64,000 nt of DNA, taken from NCBI RefSeq assembly GCF_000003195.3, contig NC_012871.2, positions 65,215,802 through 65,279,801 on the forward strand, given 5' to 3'. This document shows positions 13,434 to 24,174 of the stretch, in pieces; positions within the stretch are counted from its first letter, which is position 1, and each line of letters opens with the position of its first letter. This DNA comes from Sorghum bicolor (Eukaryota > Streptophyta > Magnoliopsida > Poales > Poaceae). The position numbers and the translations under genes are program-made. The notes beneath the pieces are model-generated. The model had not been told where the DNA came from. It did not search any database and worked only from the letters and a program-made list of their open reading frames with translations.

Positions 13434-14683
13434 CAACGGGCCGGCCCGGCACGGCCCGCAGCCCGAGTGGGCCGTGCCGGCACGGCACGGGGCGGGCCAC
13501 GTCGGGCCACGGGCCGACCGTGCCGGGCCACTACCGTGCTGCGGGCCGAGGGTGCGGCCCATGGTCCGGTCCGTGGGCCATTTTCCCGGGCCGTGCCGCC
13601 CGTTCAGTTCGGTACCTCGGGCCGGCCCACAGCCCGACAAGCATATCACAGGGCAGTCTCACAGATCTCCAGATCATCGTCTGAGCAGCGGTCCATGTCC
13701 TCGCCGTCGACGGTGCCCGGACGCCGATCAACTGCATCCGAGCCCCGCGTTGCGAGGACAGCACCACGGCCGGACGAGCTGGGCGAGGAGGACGACCCAC
13801 CCCGGCCTGCACCTCCAGCACCGCCCCTCGACGCCTTTCTTGGCGGCCTGGCCATGTCCACTTCAACTCCAGAGGAGGAAGAGGCGGCGTCAGGCACGAA
13901 CCTGGCAAGAAGAAAATGAAAAACATCAGATCTGACGGGGATAGAGGAACGAGAGGAGCAAGAAACACTTACCTACGGCGGAGCCCGGTGCCGGAGACGG
14001 AGACCCCGAGTTGCAAAGATCGCCAGAGAGGGGAGAAGGGTCAGATCTGACGGGGACGGAGGAACGAGAGGGAAGAAGGAGTACTCACATGACCGACAAC
14101 GGAGAGAGCAGGAGAGTAAGGAGAAAGGACAGAGTCACAGAGGTCACCGCCTCACCGGAACGCCGGCGAGGTCACCAAATTTGACGGAGAGGCGAGGACG
14201 CGAGGTTAGGGTTACGGCGAGGAGAGCGAGACAGAGACCGGAGTGAGGAGTGCGGCGCCGACGCGGGGGGGTGGGGGTGGGGAGGAAGTCACAGAGGTCA
14301 CCGCCGCACCGGATCGCCGGCGGCGAGGTCACCAAATTTGACGGAGAGGCGAGGTTAGGGTTACGGCGAGTCGGCGAGGAGAGCGAGACAGAGAGGCGAG
14401 TGAGGAGTGCGGCGCGGGGTGGGGAGGCGAATGGATTAGGGTTTCGGCCGGTGTGGGGGGAAGGGGAGGCGGCCGGCTTATATTGCCGTAGTGCCGGGCC
14501 GCCACCGGGCCGCCTTCTCCACCGGGCCGGGCCGCCACCGTGCCGCGGGCTGACGCGACGGCCCATGGCCCGGTCCGGCAACGGGCCGTGCCGCCCGTGG
14601 CCCGCAAGCACCGGACCGGGCCGTGCCACGGACCGGGCCAAAAGGTCGGGCCACGGACCGGGCCAAAATTCACGGGCCAAATG
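13434..14683. mobile_element. GC-rich hAT-like non-autonomous element
   Basis: Both ends (about 13434-13620 and 14500-14683) are dense arrays of GGCCCG, GGGCC and CGGCACGG motifs in opposite orientation, like hAT subterminal repeats. The proposed ends are CAACGGGCC on the left and GGCCAAATG on the right. The flanking octamers TAGATGTA and TACATATA agree at 6 of 8 positions, consistent with an old 8-bp duplication. The core contains a serine/glycine-rich minus-strand open frame at 13646-13897 without a recognisable transposase domain, plus a tandem duplication. Exact boundaries are uncertain. Confidence 0.5.
14134..14425. repeat. Tandem duplication inside the hAT-like element
   Basis: Two adjacent copies of a roughly 140-150-bp unit begin with GTCACAGAGGTCACCGCC at 14134 and 14288. 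Each contains the same 'aaatttgacggagaggcgagg' stretch and ends in GAGTGAGGAGTGCGGCGC. The copies differ by small substitutions and an indel. Confidence 0.8.
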
Positions 14684-15476
14684 TACATATATAACTGGGG
14701 GGCGTCATGTCTGCATTCGGCAATACGACGAGATCATGAACCAGTTAATTAATAAAAGTTTATTATGTCTCCACATCCTGATGGGATGTCGACGGCCTAG
14801 CAGCCTAATACGATGTGGGCTCAATCCCCTCCTGTGTTGTTTCAAAAAGAAACACTGTTCAATGACGGATTTTCAGCTGATGCTGATTTGTTGTAAGAGA
14901 GAAATATTGTTGAAAAGTAATGTTGACGAGTTTAAGCAAACAAAAGTGCCGGATTTTTTTCTTATCAAATGAGTTTGCGTATGTGTATTCTCTTGAGATC
15001 TGCCAGCTCAGTTCTTCAGAGATACTTACAGAGATAGAGTTTGCGCCGGAGATATTCATAGAGACAGAGTTTGCGTACGTGTTGTGGATATCTATATTGT
15101 ACAGTGTATTTTTCTTTAGAAAAAAACTGACACATTTGTTCCTTAGCAAATGAGTTTGGAAAACTAGCTCACGGATCCTATACGGGAAATGCATTTCCTA
15201 GAGAAGAACTAAATTTCATTCTTTAGGAAATGAGTTAGGAAAATTGCTCGATCCTATATGGAAAATGTGTTTTCTAAGATTCAAGTCTCTAGGGAAATAT
15301 TTTATCATAGCAAATCAGCATTTTACATACAATTTGTATTAGAAACCAAATGCAAAATTCAAAGTCAAACTTAAGTATGAAGACATGGACGGTACCATTG
15401 CAATGACATCGATTAACCCTTATGTTGTAAAGGAAAAACATTTAATAAATAGAAAACAGGCAAATAGAAGTACTAC
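14684..15476. other. AT-rich spacer without a supported gene
   Basis: A few imperfect short repeats occur, such as 'agagtttgcg' near 14970-15075 and 'aaatgagttnggaaa' near 15148-15243. No coding structure is visible. Confidence 0.5.
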
Positions 15477-16663
15477 CTCAATATCAAATATCTCAACTGA
15501 TGGCGCGGCTTCAAGGAGAACCATCATCCATAACAAATCGAATTCAACAAAAATACCATGTAGAGATAACTTCCTTAGCTTCTTGAAAGCAGTGCAGCAG
15601 CTTCCCTTCCGGTTTTATCCAAAGCTGAAAAAACATAGATGCAAAAAAACAACATGAATAATTAGTTGGTTAATATGTTTTCCATATCATGCTCAAATAT
15701 GTGAACTGTCTGATATTTTTTATTTATTAAATCAGCTAAATACACCCAGACAACAGTGCAGGAAAATGAGTGTGAGTTTACCTTTTCTCCTCTGAAATTT
15801 AATGTTAAGTTATGTATAACTGTTGTATCCCTCAAAACCTTACTCAAATCAAACCCTTGATGATGAACTGATGCACCACATGAGGTTCAATTCCTTAAGA
15901 AATGGGGCAACACCAAATGACAGGGGTGTCAATGGAAAAATTCAAGTATCCCAACGAAGCTTCTCTAGTTTTGGAAGACAGAGCACCTCAAGCTTCCCCA
16001 AGCAGCAGAAGCCAAGTTCAAGAAGACTAAGTTTTGAATCCTGTGCTTGTATCTTCCAAGGCGAGAGCCCCCTGCAATGCATCACAGTAGTTGTGGAGAG
16101 AGAGATGGTGCAACTGCTTGCAACAGTCAAATAAAAGGTGATGCAGATCCCATTCAGCAAATGAGCAAAACAAACATTGTACAGTAAGTTTTGAGAGACA
16201 ACGGAGCATACTAGGATAGGCATTGAAGAAGCCGTCCACAGCGTGAGCATGCTGACGCATTTCCTCTTCGTAACAGTCATCAGCCTACTTCTCATCCACA
16301 ATGGCCAGCTCTAAATCTTATAGAGTCCCAGTCTCAGTTGCTTGACTAACATGAGGGCCGATGACATCCGAGTAAGTGTTGACCAGATAGAGCTTGAGCT
16401 GCCTTGTGATGGTGGCTTCGCTCCGGAGAGTAGCCAAGAAGCTAGTGGCTGCTTTGGTCAGGGAAGCCACTGCTTCATCCATATGCCCAACTTCAATGGG
16501 GTTTGGGGGAGGAACAGATAGGAATTCGCTGACATCGATTGTGAGCTCACGGAGCAACCACAGCAGGTGTTTCCACCGTGTGGATAAGACGCTTGTCCTT
16601 GTGGCCGTAGTTATGTCAACTCTCCAGAATTGAGAGTAACACATCATCAGTCAGCATGCGGTT
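15477..16663 (-). pseudogene. Decayed F-box/FBD/LRR-type gene
   Basis: Minus-strand translation spread over several frames resembles grass F-box proteins with FBD/LRR parts. In order: an F-box tail with TSVLSTRWKHL just after 16620; a segment containing NPIEVGHMDEA; LLFDCCKQLHHLSLHN near 16100; LCLPKLEKLRWDT near 15950; LRDTTVIHNLTLNFRGEK near 15800; and, after an apparent intron, LWIKPEGK then KLRKLSLHGIFVEFD in a different frame (15624-15477). Lesions: a frameshift near 16628 that breaks the F-box, a frameshift and TAG stop near 16280-16310, and a frameshift near 15600. A splice acceptor is still visible at 16664-16666. No intact product is possible. Confidence 0.75.
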
Positions 16664-18745
16664 TCTGAAAAGGAAAAGAAAGGGGGAAAAACAGATTGAG
16701 CCTTTGTAGACCTGCCAGGCTACTGGTGATAATTAATAGCACAAAAAGAGTGTCAATGACTCACCTGAATATACCCACTATTTAGCTCCATTGCACTGCT
16801 TTGACATAGATAGTCAATGTAGCGCCTAGTTAGTTGTTGACCATGAGGATGCCTAATCCGGCTGGCCTCGAAACCTGCAAGAGAGTATCTGAAGCAGTAG
16901 AAGCGTCGGTGTAGCATCTTGTGCCAGGAAGAAGGGCTGGCAGTTCAACCTTTGTAGTGGGGTGGCCCTGGTAGGCTCAGCGTCGAAGCAGAGCAATGGT
17001 GATCTTCATTGTGCTTTCTCCTTGCTTCAGAGCACCTGAAGACCGAAGCTACGCCCCTCAAGGGTTTGTTTGTGAACTCCGGAATCCTCAAGGGCAACAA
17101 TTTTGTTCTTTCTCCAAACCACGAGCGAAGCTACATTGTTATTAGGGGATGCAAATCCCCCAAAATTGTAAAAAACTGATTAAGTCATATACAGAAAATG
17201 TCTATGCAGTTATAGGCTAAGTGCACTTTCTCTAATTTGCTTTAGCTTCGCCACTGCTTTAACACCCAACGCAACGACACTCAAGATCTGAATACGAATA
17301 ATAAGTTAATTAAGGTTTGGGCGCACGGTTTCACACAGGAAGGGAAGACCACTGGGAGGGCGTATCTGGTGGTGCTCGTCGCCGGCGTCTCATGCAACGG
17401 ACTACGACCCCAGTAAATCGAGGCCGGCCCGGCTCGAGTCGGCCACGTTTTGGTAAGGCCCGGCCCAAGCAAGGAAGCCACGACGGCACGGAGAATTACC
17501 AGCGGCCTGCCGAGTCTGCTTCGACCGTCCTGATCTACGCGGCTGGCTGCTGCTGCTTCCTTGCTTGCCGGCGGTGGCCATTATGGACAGATCCCGTTCG
17601 GTTAAGCTGAAATCTGGCCAGGAATAATTCTAGTTGACAAAACCTATTCAAACTAGAATAAAAATTCTGCCTGGAATATTTCCAGGCAACCAATCCCCTT
17701 CTAACGAACGGGTCCTCAATGGGATTACCAGTTGGCGTGATCGGCGATGGGATGCTATCTTGCATGACAGGTGATGAATAAAGATTAATGGAGCGCCCAA
17801 TCGAAGGAACGGAGCAGGCTAGCTACTGCGTGGTGGCTGGAAGACTCTGGTCAGAAGACAGGAGAGGGGTTAAGCATGTGAAGGAAAAAGAATCAGAGCA
17901 AGGTTTTTACAAAATACAAACATAAACGAAGAGGTATAGACCTCCGGTTAACCACTTAAAAAGTTTACCAACCCAAAAATGCACTTTAAGAATTGATGGA
18001 CCTAGATGACATCTCCTTAAAAGCTATAATGAGCCTCTGGTGCATTTTATCATACGTACCTAAAATAGAAGACCAGTCAAAAAGCAGCATAAATACGTTT
18101 CTTTGATAACTCTAGCATCCATTGTGTGCAGTTTCTAAGCAGAGCTGATGAGCAGAACTTCATTAACCTGTAAGTTCGATGGCCAATTGGCCATCCCCCT
18201 GGACCCGTAGTAATTTCTGCAACTGCAACAGTGCAGGAGGCTACAAATGCCATCGCTGCTAGAACGTAGAAAATGAGCAAGCAAAGAATTGATGCGTCTG
18301 CAGGGGCGGGTACAGCATACACCCCGGTTCGCTCACTTCTGCACACAATGTGAGCGCCCGGTGTACTGTGCAGTGTATGATGAGCCCTGCACCGGGCACC
18401 GCTCCGTAGCCAAAGTCGTCGCCGCCGGCCGGTCTAGCAGCTGACCACTCTGCATCGGACTATCAGTCGCCATCGCCCAGTGCCCAGAACGTGGCGAAGC
18501 TTTTAACTCTTTCACCAACCAATCGCCAATGCTTCTCATTACTCAAGTCCTAGCAAGTACTGTACTAGCTAACGTGCAGCGTTACTGCGTAGTTCGAGTA
18601 GAGGTCTCGCGTGCACCTAAGTATGTCACTGTTATTGTGTCGTCGTCACGTGTTAGGATGCGTCCTACCAGCCGGCGACAATGCTGATCGCGCGGCGATC
18701 GTCTTCTATTTCCCTCGGCCCACGGACCTCCTCCTAAACCCCCTC
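16664..18745. other. Intergenic spacer before the first KCS gene
   Basis: Possible remnants of the F-box gene's 5' part may lie at 16664-17100 but cannot be confirmed. A short minus-strand frame at 18077-18346 has one hydrophobic stretch but no recognisable family. A small inverted-repeat element lies at 17590-17713. The last few hundred bases are the likely KCS promoter. Confidence 0.45.
17590..17713. mobile_element. Small MITE-like inverted repeat
   Basis: About 124 bp. The left end, GATCCCGTTCGGTTAAGC, is matched by the reverse complement of the right end (CTAACGAACGGGTCC). An internal 'ccaggaataattct / ggaatatttccagg' inverted pair follows. Boundaries are approximate. Confidence 0.5.
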
Positions 18746-18752
18746 TATAAAT
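18746..18752 (+). promoter_or_regulatory. TATA box of the first KCS gene
   Basis: TATAAAT lies about 95 bases before the KCS ATG at 18845, which fits a core promoter with a ~65-70-base leader. Confidence 0.6.
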
Positions 18753-18844
18753 CACACTACCCTCTGGTCGGCGCCACACCCACACTGCCTACTGCCAGTG
18801 CCCGGAGGAGTCGCGAGCAAAGAGAGAACCGGGTCCGGGTGAGC

Positions 18845-20323
18845 ATGGACGTGGAGCACAAGGATCACCTCCTCGCCGCGGCGCACCGCGTCCTTGGCGT
18901 CGCGGTGCTCCTCCTCTGCCTCCTCGCCGAGCTTCTCGTCTTCGCGTTCAGGCGCCACGCGGCGCTGCACCTCGTCCCGGCCTGCGCGATGCTGCTGCTG
19001 CTGTGGCGCTCCAACAGGCGCGCCGCCGCGTCGCCGGACGTTGGCCTCGTCGACTTCTCGTGCCTGAGGCCGCCCCGGCGCCTGCGGATCCCGATCCCGG
19101 GCCTCCTCGAGCACCTCCGCCTCATCGGCTGCTTCGACGACGGCAGCGTGGAGTTCATGTCCCGGGTCATCGAGGCGTGCGGGATGGGCGACGAGACCTA
19201 CTTCCCGCCGTCGCTGCACTACATCCCGCCGTCGGCCACGCACGCGGACGCCGTGGCCGAGGCGCGCGGCATGTACCTCCCCACGCTCGACGCGCTCTTC
19301 GCCAGGACGGGCGTGCCGCCGTCCGCCGTGGGCGCGCTCGTCGTCAACTGCAGCGGGTTCTGCCCGTCGCCGTCGCTCGCGGCCCTGATCGTGGGCCACT
19401 ACCGCATGCGCGCCGACGTCAGGACGTTCAGCCTCTCCGGCATGGGATGCGCGGCGGGCGTCGTCGGCGTGGACGTCGCGCGGGGCGTGCTGAGCGCGCA
19501 CGCCGCCGCCGTCAGGTACGCCCTGGTCGTCAGCGCGGAGATCGTCACGGTCGGGTGGTACAGCGGCAGGGACCGCTGCAAGCTCCTCCTCAACTGCTTC
19601 TTCCGCACCGGGTGCGCCGCCGCGCTGCTGACGAGCACAACCGGCGGAGGCGGCGCCTCGGTGCCGGCGGCCAGCTGCAAGTACCGGCTCGTCGCGCTGG
19701 CGCGCACGAACCGGACGGCCGACGACCGCAGCTACGCGTCCGCGGTGCGGGAGGAGGACGGCGAGGGCATCACGGGGTTCTCCATCGGCCGCGGGCTCGG
19801 CGGCGTGGCGCGCGACCTCCTGCGCGCCCACCTCCTCGCGCTCGGCCCCGCCATCCTCCCGTGGCACGAGAAGCTGCGGTACGCGGCGGCGCTGCTGCTG
19901 TTCCGACGTGGGCAGCGGAGGTTCAAGAAGCTCCAGCAGGACGACGGCGACGGGGACACCGACGGCCCGAGACCGAACTTTCTAACCGCGGCGAGCCACT
20001 TCTGCCTGCCGTCGTCGGGGAAACCGATGATCCGGAGGCTGGCGGAGGGGCTCGGGCTTGGTGAGCGGGAGGCGGAGGCGGCCCTGATGACGTTCCACCG
20101 GTTCGGCAACCAGTCGGCGGCCTCGCTGTGGTACCAGCTCGCGTACCACGAGGCGGCGGGGCGGGTCCGGCGCGGCGACCGGGTGTGGCAGCTCGGCATG
20201 GGGAGCGGGCCGAAGGCCAACAGCGTGGTGTGGGAGCGCGTCAGAGGAGACCCGGAGCCCGCGGCCGCGGGCAATGGCCCCTGGGCCGACTGCATCGACC
20301 GATTCCTCGTCGGAGAATCCTAG
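18845..20323 (+). CDS. 3-ketoacyl-CoA synthase, non-canonical active site (KCS paralogue A)
   Basis: Family role: condensing step of very-long-chain fatty acid elongation at the endoplasmic reticulum, feeding waxes, cutin, suberin or sphingolipids. Single exon, 492 aa. Two N-terminal membrane segments lie at about 16-35 and 41-54, followed by the FAE1/CUT1-type thiolase fold starting near VDFSCLRPP. The catalytic cysteine is present (Cys202 in SGMGCAAG), as is the catalytic asparagine (Asn422 in HRFGNQS). The usual HFCxHAGG motif reads HFCLPSSG, so Pro389 replaces the catalytic His; a second conserved His (RTHxGADD) is Asn289. The C-terminal VWQLGMGSGPKANSVVW block is normal. The start at 18845 opens into the membrane segments, although the frame is open upstream to 18611. 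A close same-strand paralogue lies at 37594-39060. The closest plant subgroup is probably KCS3/KCS12/KCS19; this assignment is an inference. Confidence 0.93.
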   Translation: MDVEHKDHLLAAAHRVLGVAVLLLCLLAELLVFAFRRHAALHLVPACAMLLLLWRSNRRAAASPDVGLVDFSCLRPPRRLRIPIPGLLEHLRLIGCFDDGSVEFMSRVIEACGMGDETYFPPSLHYIPPSATHADAVAEARGMYLPTLDALFARTGVPPSAVGALVVNCSGFCPSPSLAALIVGHYRMRADVRTFSLSGMGCAAGVVGVDVARGVLSAHAAAVRYALVVSAEIVTVGWYSGRDRCKLLLNCFFRTGCAAALLTSTTGGGGASVPAASCKYRLVALARTNRTADDRSYASAVREEDGEGITGFSIGRGLGGVARDLLRAHLLALGPAILPWHEKLRYAAALLLFRRGQRRFKKLQQDDGDGDTDGPRPNFLTAASHFCLPSSGKPMIRRLAEGLGLGEREAEAALMTFHRFGNQSAASLWYQLAYHEAAGRVRRGDRVWQLGMGSGPKANSVVWERVRGDPEPAAAGNGPWADCIDRFLVGES

Positions 20324-20412
20324 CAGCATTGTTCAGCCTAAAATTGACGGGTATTTGCGGCCGCGCGAGATTGACATTGATGCCATAACATAAACTACTG
20401 GCATGCATTTTA

Positions 20413-20659
20413 GGCCTTGTTTACTTGCAAAATATTTTGCAAAATGTGAATAGTACCAATTTCGTTTGTATTTGACAAATATTGTTCAATCATGGACTAA
20501 CTAGGCTCAAAAGATTCGTCTCGTTAATTCCGACCAAACTGTGTAATTAGTTTTTATTTTCATCTATATTTAATACTTCATGCATGCATACGTCTAAAGA
20601 TTCGATGTGACGGAAAATTTGAAAAATTTTACAAAATTTTTTAGGAACTAAACAAGGCC
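20413..20659. mobile_element. Tourist-like MITE (GGCCTTGTTTA family)
   Basis: Starts GGCCTTGTTTACTTGC and ends GGAACTAAACAAGGCC, 247 bp, with the family body containing GATTCGTCTCG and TCGATGTGACGG. It lies about 90 bp after the KCS-A stop. Confidence 0.85.
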
Positions 20660-22970
20660 TTGACCTTTGCACCGGTGTATGAGTATAGATGCTGCTCCAA
20701 TGCATCCATTTAATCCTTCTCAAAAATAGTAATTTCTTCCGACTTCACTTTATTTTACATGGCGATCTATAAAAGTATATTTAAAAAAAACTCTATATAT
20801 GAAACTGTTTTCCTCTCCACCGATAGAATTATTCATGGAGCTGGAGTCTCAAAAAACTGCTTTATAGGTGAAGTGGAACGATGCCAAACGCGGTCGAAGA
20901 ACACAAACTAGCAGCCGAGGTATAATCTGCGTGTAGCATGAGTGTCACTAAAAAAAGGCAGCAAAGAGTTGCTTGTTTCATATTCATCTTGGCATGTATG
21001 TAACCTGTATCATTAGCAGACAGTATAGTAGTTATATATATATATATAGGCTGATCAAAGAGAGAAAAAGCGACCCTTATCCATCTTACGGACCATGAGT
21101 CAAATCTGTAACTGCTTTTGTGTATGCATCCTTGATTTACCGAGTTGAAGAGAGAATTCATATCCCTTGGCACGTAGGTTGAGTGCGAAATTATAACACA
21201 AGTCATGATGTACGGTGATGATGCACTCATCTTTCACTAAAAAATAATGTCCTCACCCAATTACCATTCACCTAGGGAATTTATTAGTAGAAGTTCTCTC
21301 TCTAAAGTCACATTGTCCATCCAACCAAAACTCTCGCTCCCACTAAACAACACACAAGATTTATGAACTTCTAACTCTAAACTTCTAGTCTCTGCTTTCA
21401 GTTACCTTCAACCAAAACATGCCGGAGATCAAGTTCAGATCGATGTAAAAAAAATATTGTTTTTAGAAGGGATGATTCCATACATTCATACTCGTAACGA
21501 ATAGTACAAACTACTGCAATCTGGAACCTGATAAAAGTTACATCATGGATGCTACCAAAGGCCATGGTCATCAACACTCATGTTCTTCCTCTCAATCGCC
21601 ACTGATGTGGCTTCATGGGTGAGCTCGACACTGATCTCAACGAGAGACCATCCTCCTGCAGTCTTGCTTGAGCGCGGAGACAAGCTCCATGGCGATGTGC
21701 ACGACACCGAAAGGTCGAGGGGAGGCCACGCGGGCGCGTGTAGGGGAAGCGTGACGCGTCCGCCGAGACGCAGAGAGCGAGGCCGGTCGGGAGGTCGTCG
21801 TGGCGTCCAATGTCGAAGCGTCAAGAAAGAGAATTTGCGGATCTCAGCAAGTGTTTACAGACCATGCTACTAATGTCCGTTGGGCCTAGCAGGTTGGCCT
21901 GCTGTAAACTGCAGTAGCACAGCAGGCTATGCTATCAAAAGGAGATTTTTGTGGCAAAGCGGGCCTGCGGGCAAGCGCCGCTTGCATCTTGAGCAGCGCC
22001 TCAAAGCCGAGACACGTTAAGACCTCTGAATGAACAAGGCGACCTCGCCGGATGTACGGTAGAATAAACCTTTTCTTTTTAGAAATTAGAAAATAAATAT
22101 ATAAGCAAGACACCACTAGCACCAACGAGACCGAACTGGTGGGCCATGGAAGAACCATAAGTCCATAACCAGGAGAGCACAGATCGATCACCACCCCAAT
22201 TATACGTCACTACTGCTTCGTCGAAGAAGATCATAGGAGCCACATTCTCAAATCTCACCCTAGAAGCAGATGAAGGGAGTAGAAATCCCGTGGGAGCGCC
22301 GTATTTACACTGCCATGGACAAAACTTGCATAAAGCTCCTGCATCCGTCTCCAAAAAATTAAACATCTTCAAATAAATTTATTATAAAAACATATGCCAA
22401 AAAATAACATACTCGTATGTCATATTTAATATACTAATACTTATTAAACATCGCAAATATTGATATTTTTTGTTATATATTTAGTAAAAAAAATTTAAAA
22501 CTTGACTTCACTAGATGTGCGGTTATTCTAGAATAACATATGTCATATTTCTGAGCTGGGATATAAGAGTCGGCAAGCCGAACGGAGTCGAGTGCATGCA
22601 CCCACTTCTATTGTCCCAAACTCCCAGTCATCGTGACAATAGTGATGGCACGGATGTTGGATAGGTAAAAAAGATTTCTCATTATATCAAATCTCTAAAC
22701 ATAAATTTATAAAACGAATCTTCGGAACTTAGTTTATGATTGAATAACAATTATCAAATATAAACAAGTTATAGATTTACGGTAGCTAAATCCAAAAAAT
22801 TCAGAAGCTAAATTTCCAACCCTTTTCTAATCTTTATTATTTCTCACATCCTTCTACCTTAGATTGATAAACCGATGAGCGCTTGGAAGACCATTTCTCT
22901 ACTATTTGTTCTGTCTACGCCTTGAGTGATTTTTTTTTTTTGCAAATAAAGTTTTAGAAGATGGGATTGA
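20660..22970. other. Intergenic spacer without a supported gene
   Basis: Includes a TA run near 21036-21048, a GC-rich patch at 21600-21830, and a degenerate Tourist-like remnant near 22650-22830. Minus-strand open stretches at 21552-21824 and 22079-22372 have no start context or family match I can name and are probably gene or element fragments. Confidence 0.5.
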
Positions 22971-23448
22971 GGCCGTGTTTAGTTGGTTTTAGGAAAAAAA
23001 TTCGCGACACTGTAGTACTTTTGTTTGTTTGTGGTAATTATTATCCAATCATGGACTAACTAGGCTTAAAAGATTCGTCTCGTAAATTTCGACCAAACTG
23101 TGCAATTAGTTTTTTATTTTCGTCTATATTTAATACTCGATACATGCGTCTAAAGATTCGATGTGATGAAAATCTTGAAAACTTTTGAGTTTTTGGGTGG
23201 AAGTAAGGCCTTGTTTAATTTAAAATATTTTGCAAAAAAATTTAGATTTTTCGCCAAATCTAATCTTGCGCTATATGTACAGAACATTAAATACAGATAA
23301 AAGAAAATAACTAATTATAAAATTTATATGTAATTTGTGAGACGGATCTTTTGAGCCTAGTTAATTCATGATTGTACAATATTTGTCAAATACAAACAAA
23401 AGTGGTACAGTGTCCACTTTGCAAAAAAAATTTGAACTAAACAAGGCC
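22971..23448. mobile_element. Two abutting Tourist-like MITEs
   Basis: The first copy runs 22971-23206/23210 (GGCCGTGTTTAGTTGG start). The second runs 23207-23448 (GGCCTTGTTTAATTT start, GAACTAAACAAGGCC end) in the opposite body orientation. They share the GGCC at the junction. The pair lies just upstream of the ATI-type gene's leader exon. Confidence 0.8.
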
Positions 23449-23639
23449 TGAGAATTCTTGGAGATGAGTTATTTTCTTTTCTATTTTTGCAAAGAATTTT
23501 AGATTGGGAGACTTTATTGGAACTCTTTGGGATGCTCTTGGACGAATTTTTTTTTGAAATAGCGAAAATGCGGTTTTCCAATTAAAAGAAGCAAATCAAC
23601 CCTTACTGCTTTCTCTTATCTCTCCCGGTAGAGTAGATT

Positions 23640-24174
23640 ATTAGTGGGCTCCATCTTCCTCGCAGCGCCGCTCAGGCTCGGTCCCTCAGCGCAGATCTCC
23701 TTCCCCCACTCGCGCTCAGGCTCGGTCTCAGGGATTGGATCTTCCGAGCGTCGACGGCTCCCCCCTCGGCGGCGTCCAGCGACGGAGGAGTAGTCCCCGG
23801 CTCGGCGGCGGCGTCGGCGGCTCCCCCTCCCGCTTCTCGCCAGTCGCCTCGCGCCCTCGCCTCCGTCCTCCGCGCACCGGCCGGCGACCCTGCGTACGCA
23901 CCTCCCTCTCCCCTCCCGCCTCTGCTGTACCGTGGGAGCCCGGCCAGCTGCCCAGGGTGGCCGGGCCTTGGCTCCGCCGGTGGTCTTTAGTGTTTACCCC
24001 TTGATGAATCAGTGTATGAATCCCCGTTTCTGTCTCCTGTTGGTAATTCTTTTGTGCTGGACCTTGCTACGTATTCGAGTGTTGTTTGTCTGATGTATTT
24101 GTGATAGCACCATTTTGCGGTTACCTTGGTTGGTGAAATTGTTTCTTGGAAAATGGCAGATCAGATTCGTGGAT
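23640..24174 (+). promoter_or_regulatory. Promoter/5' UTR region of the ATI-type gene
   Basis: A GC-rich, CT-rich leader (about 23640-23990) is followed by an AT-rich stretch with a splice-acceptor-like TGGCAG at 24155-24160, just before the ATG at 24175. This suggests a spliced 5' UTR. The donor site is not resolved. Confidence 0.45.

Noticed and set aside
13429..13935. 168-codon and 150-codon plus-strand frames
   Set aside because: They arise from GGCCCG subterminal arrays of the hAT-like element.
18077..18346. 89-codon minus-strand frame with a hydrophobic segment
   Set aside because: Single short frame, no family match, no supporting promoter or splice context.
18752..20064. Long frames overlapping the first KCS gene on both strands
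   Set aside because: Arg/Ala-rich shadows of a GC-rich single-exon gene; no domain, while the KCS frame is fully conserved.
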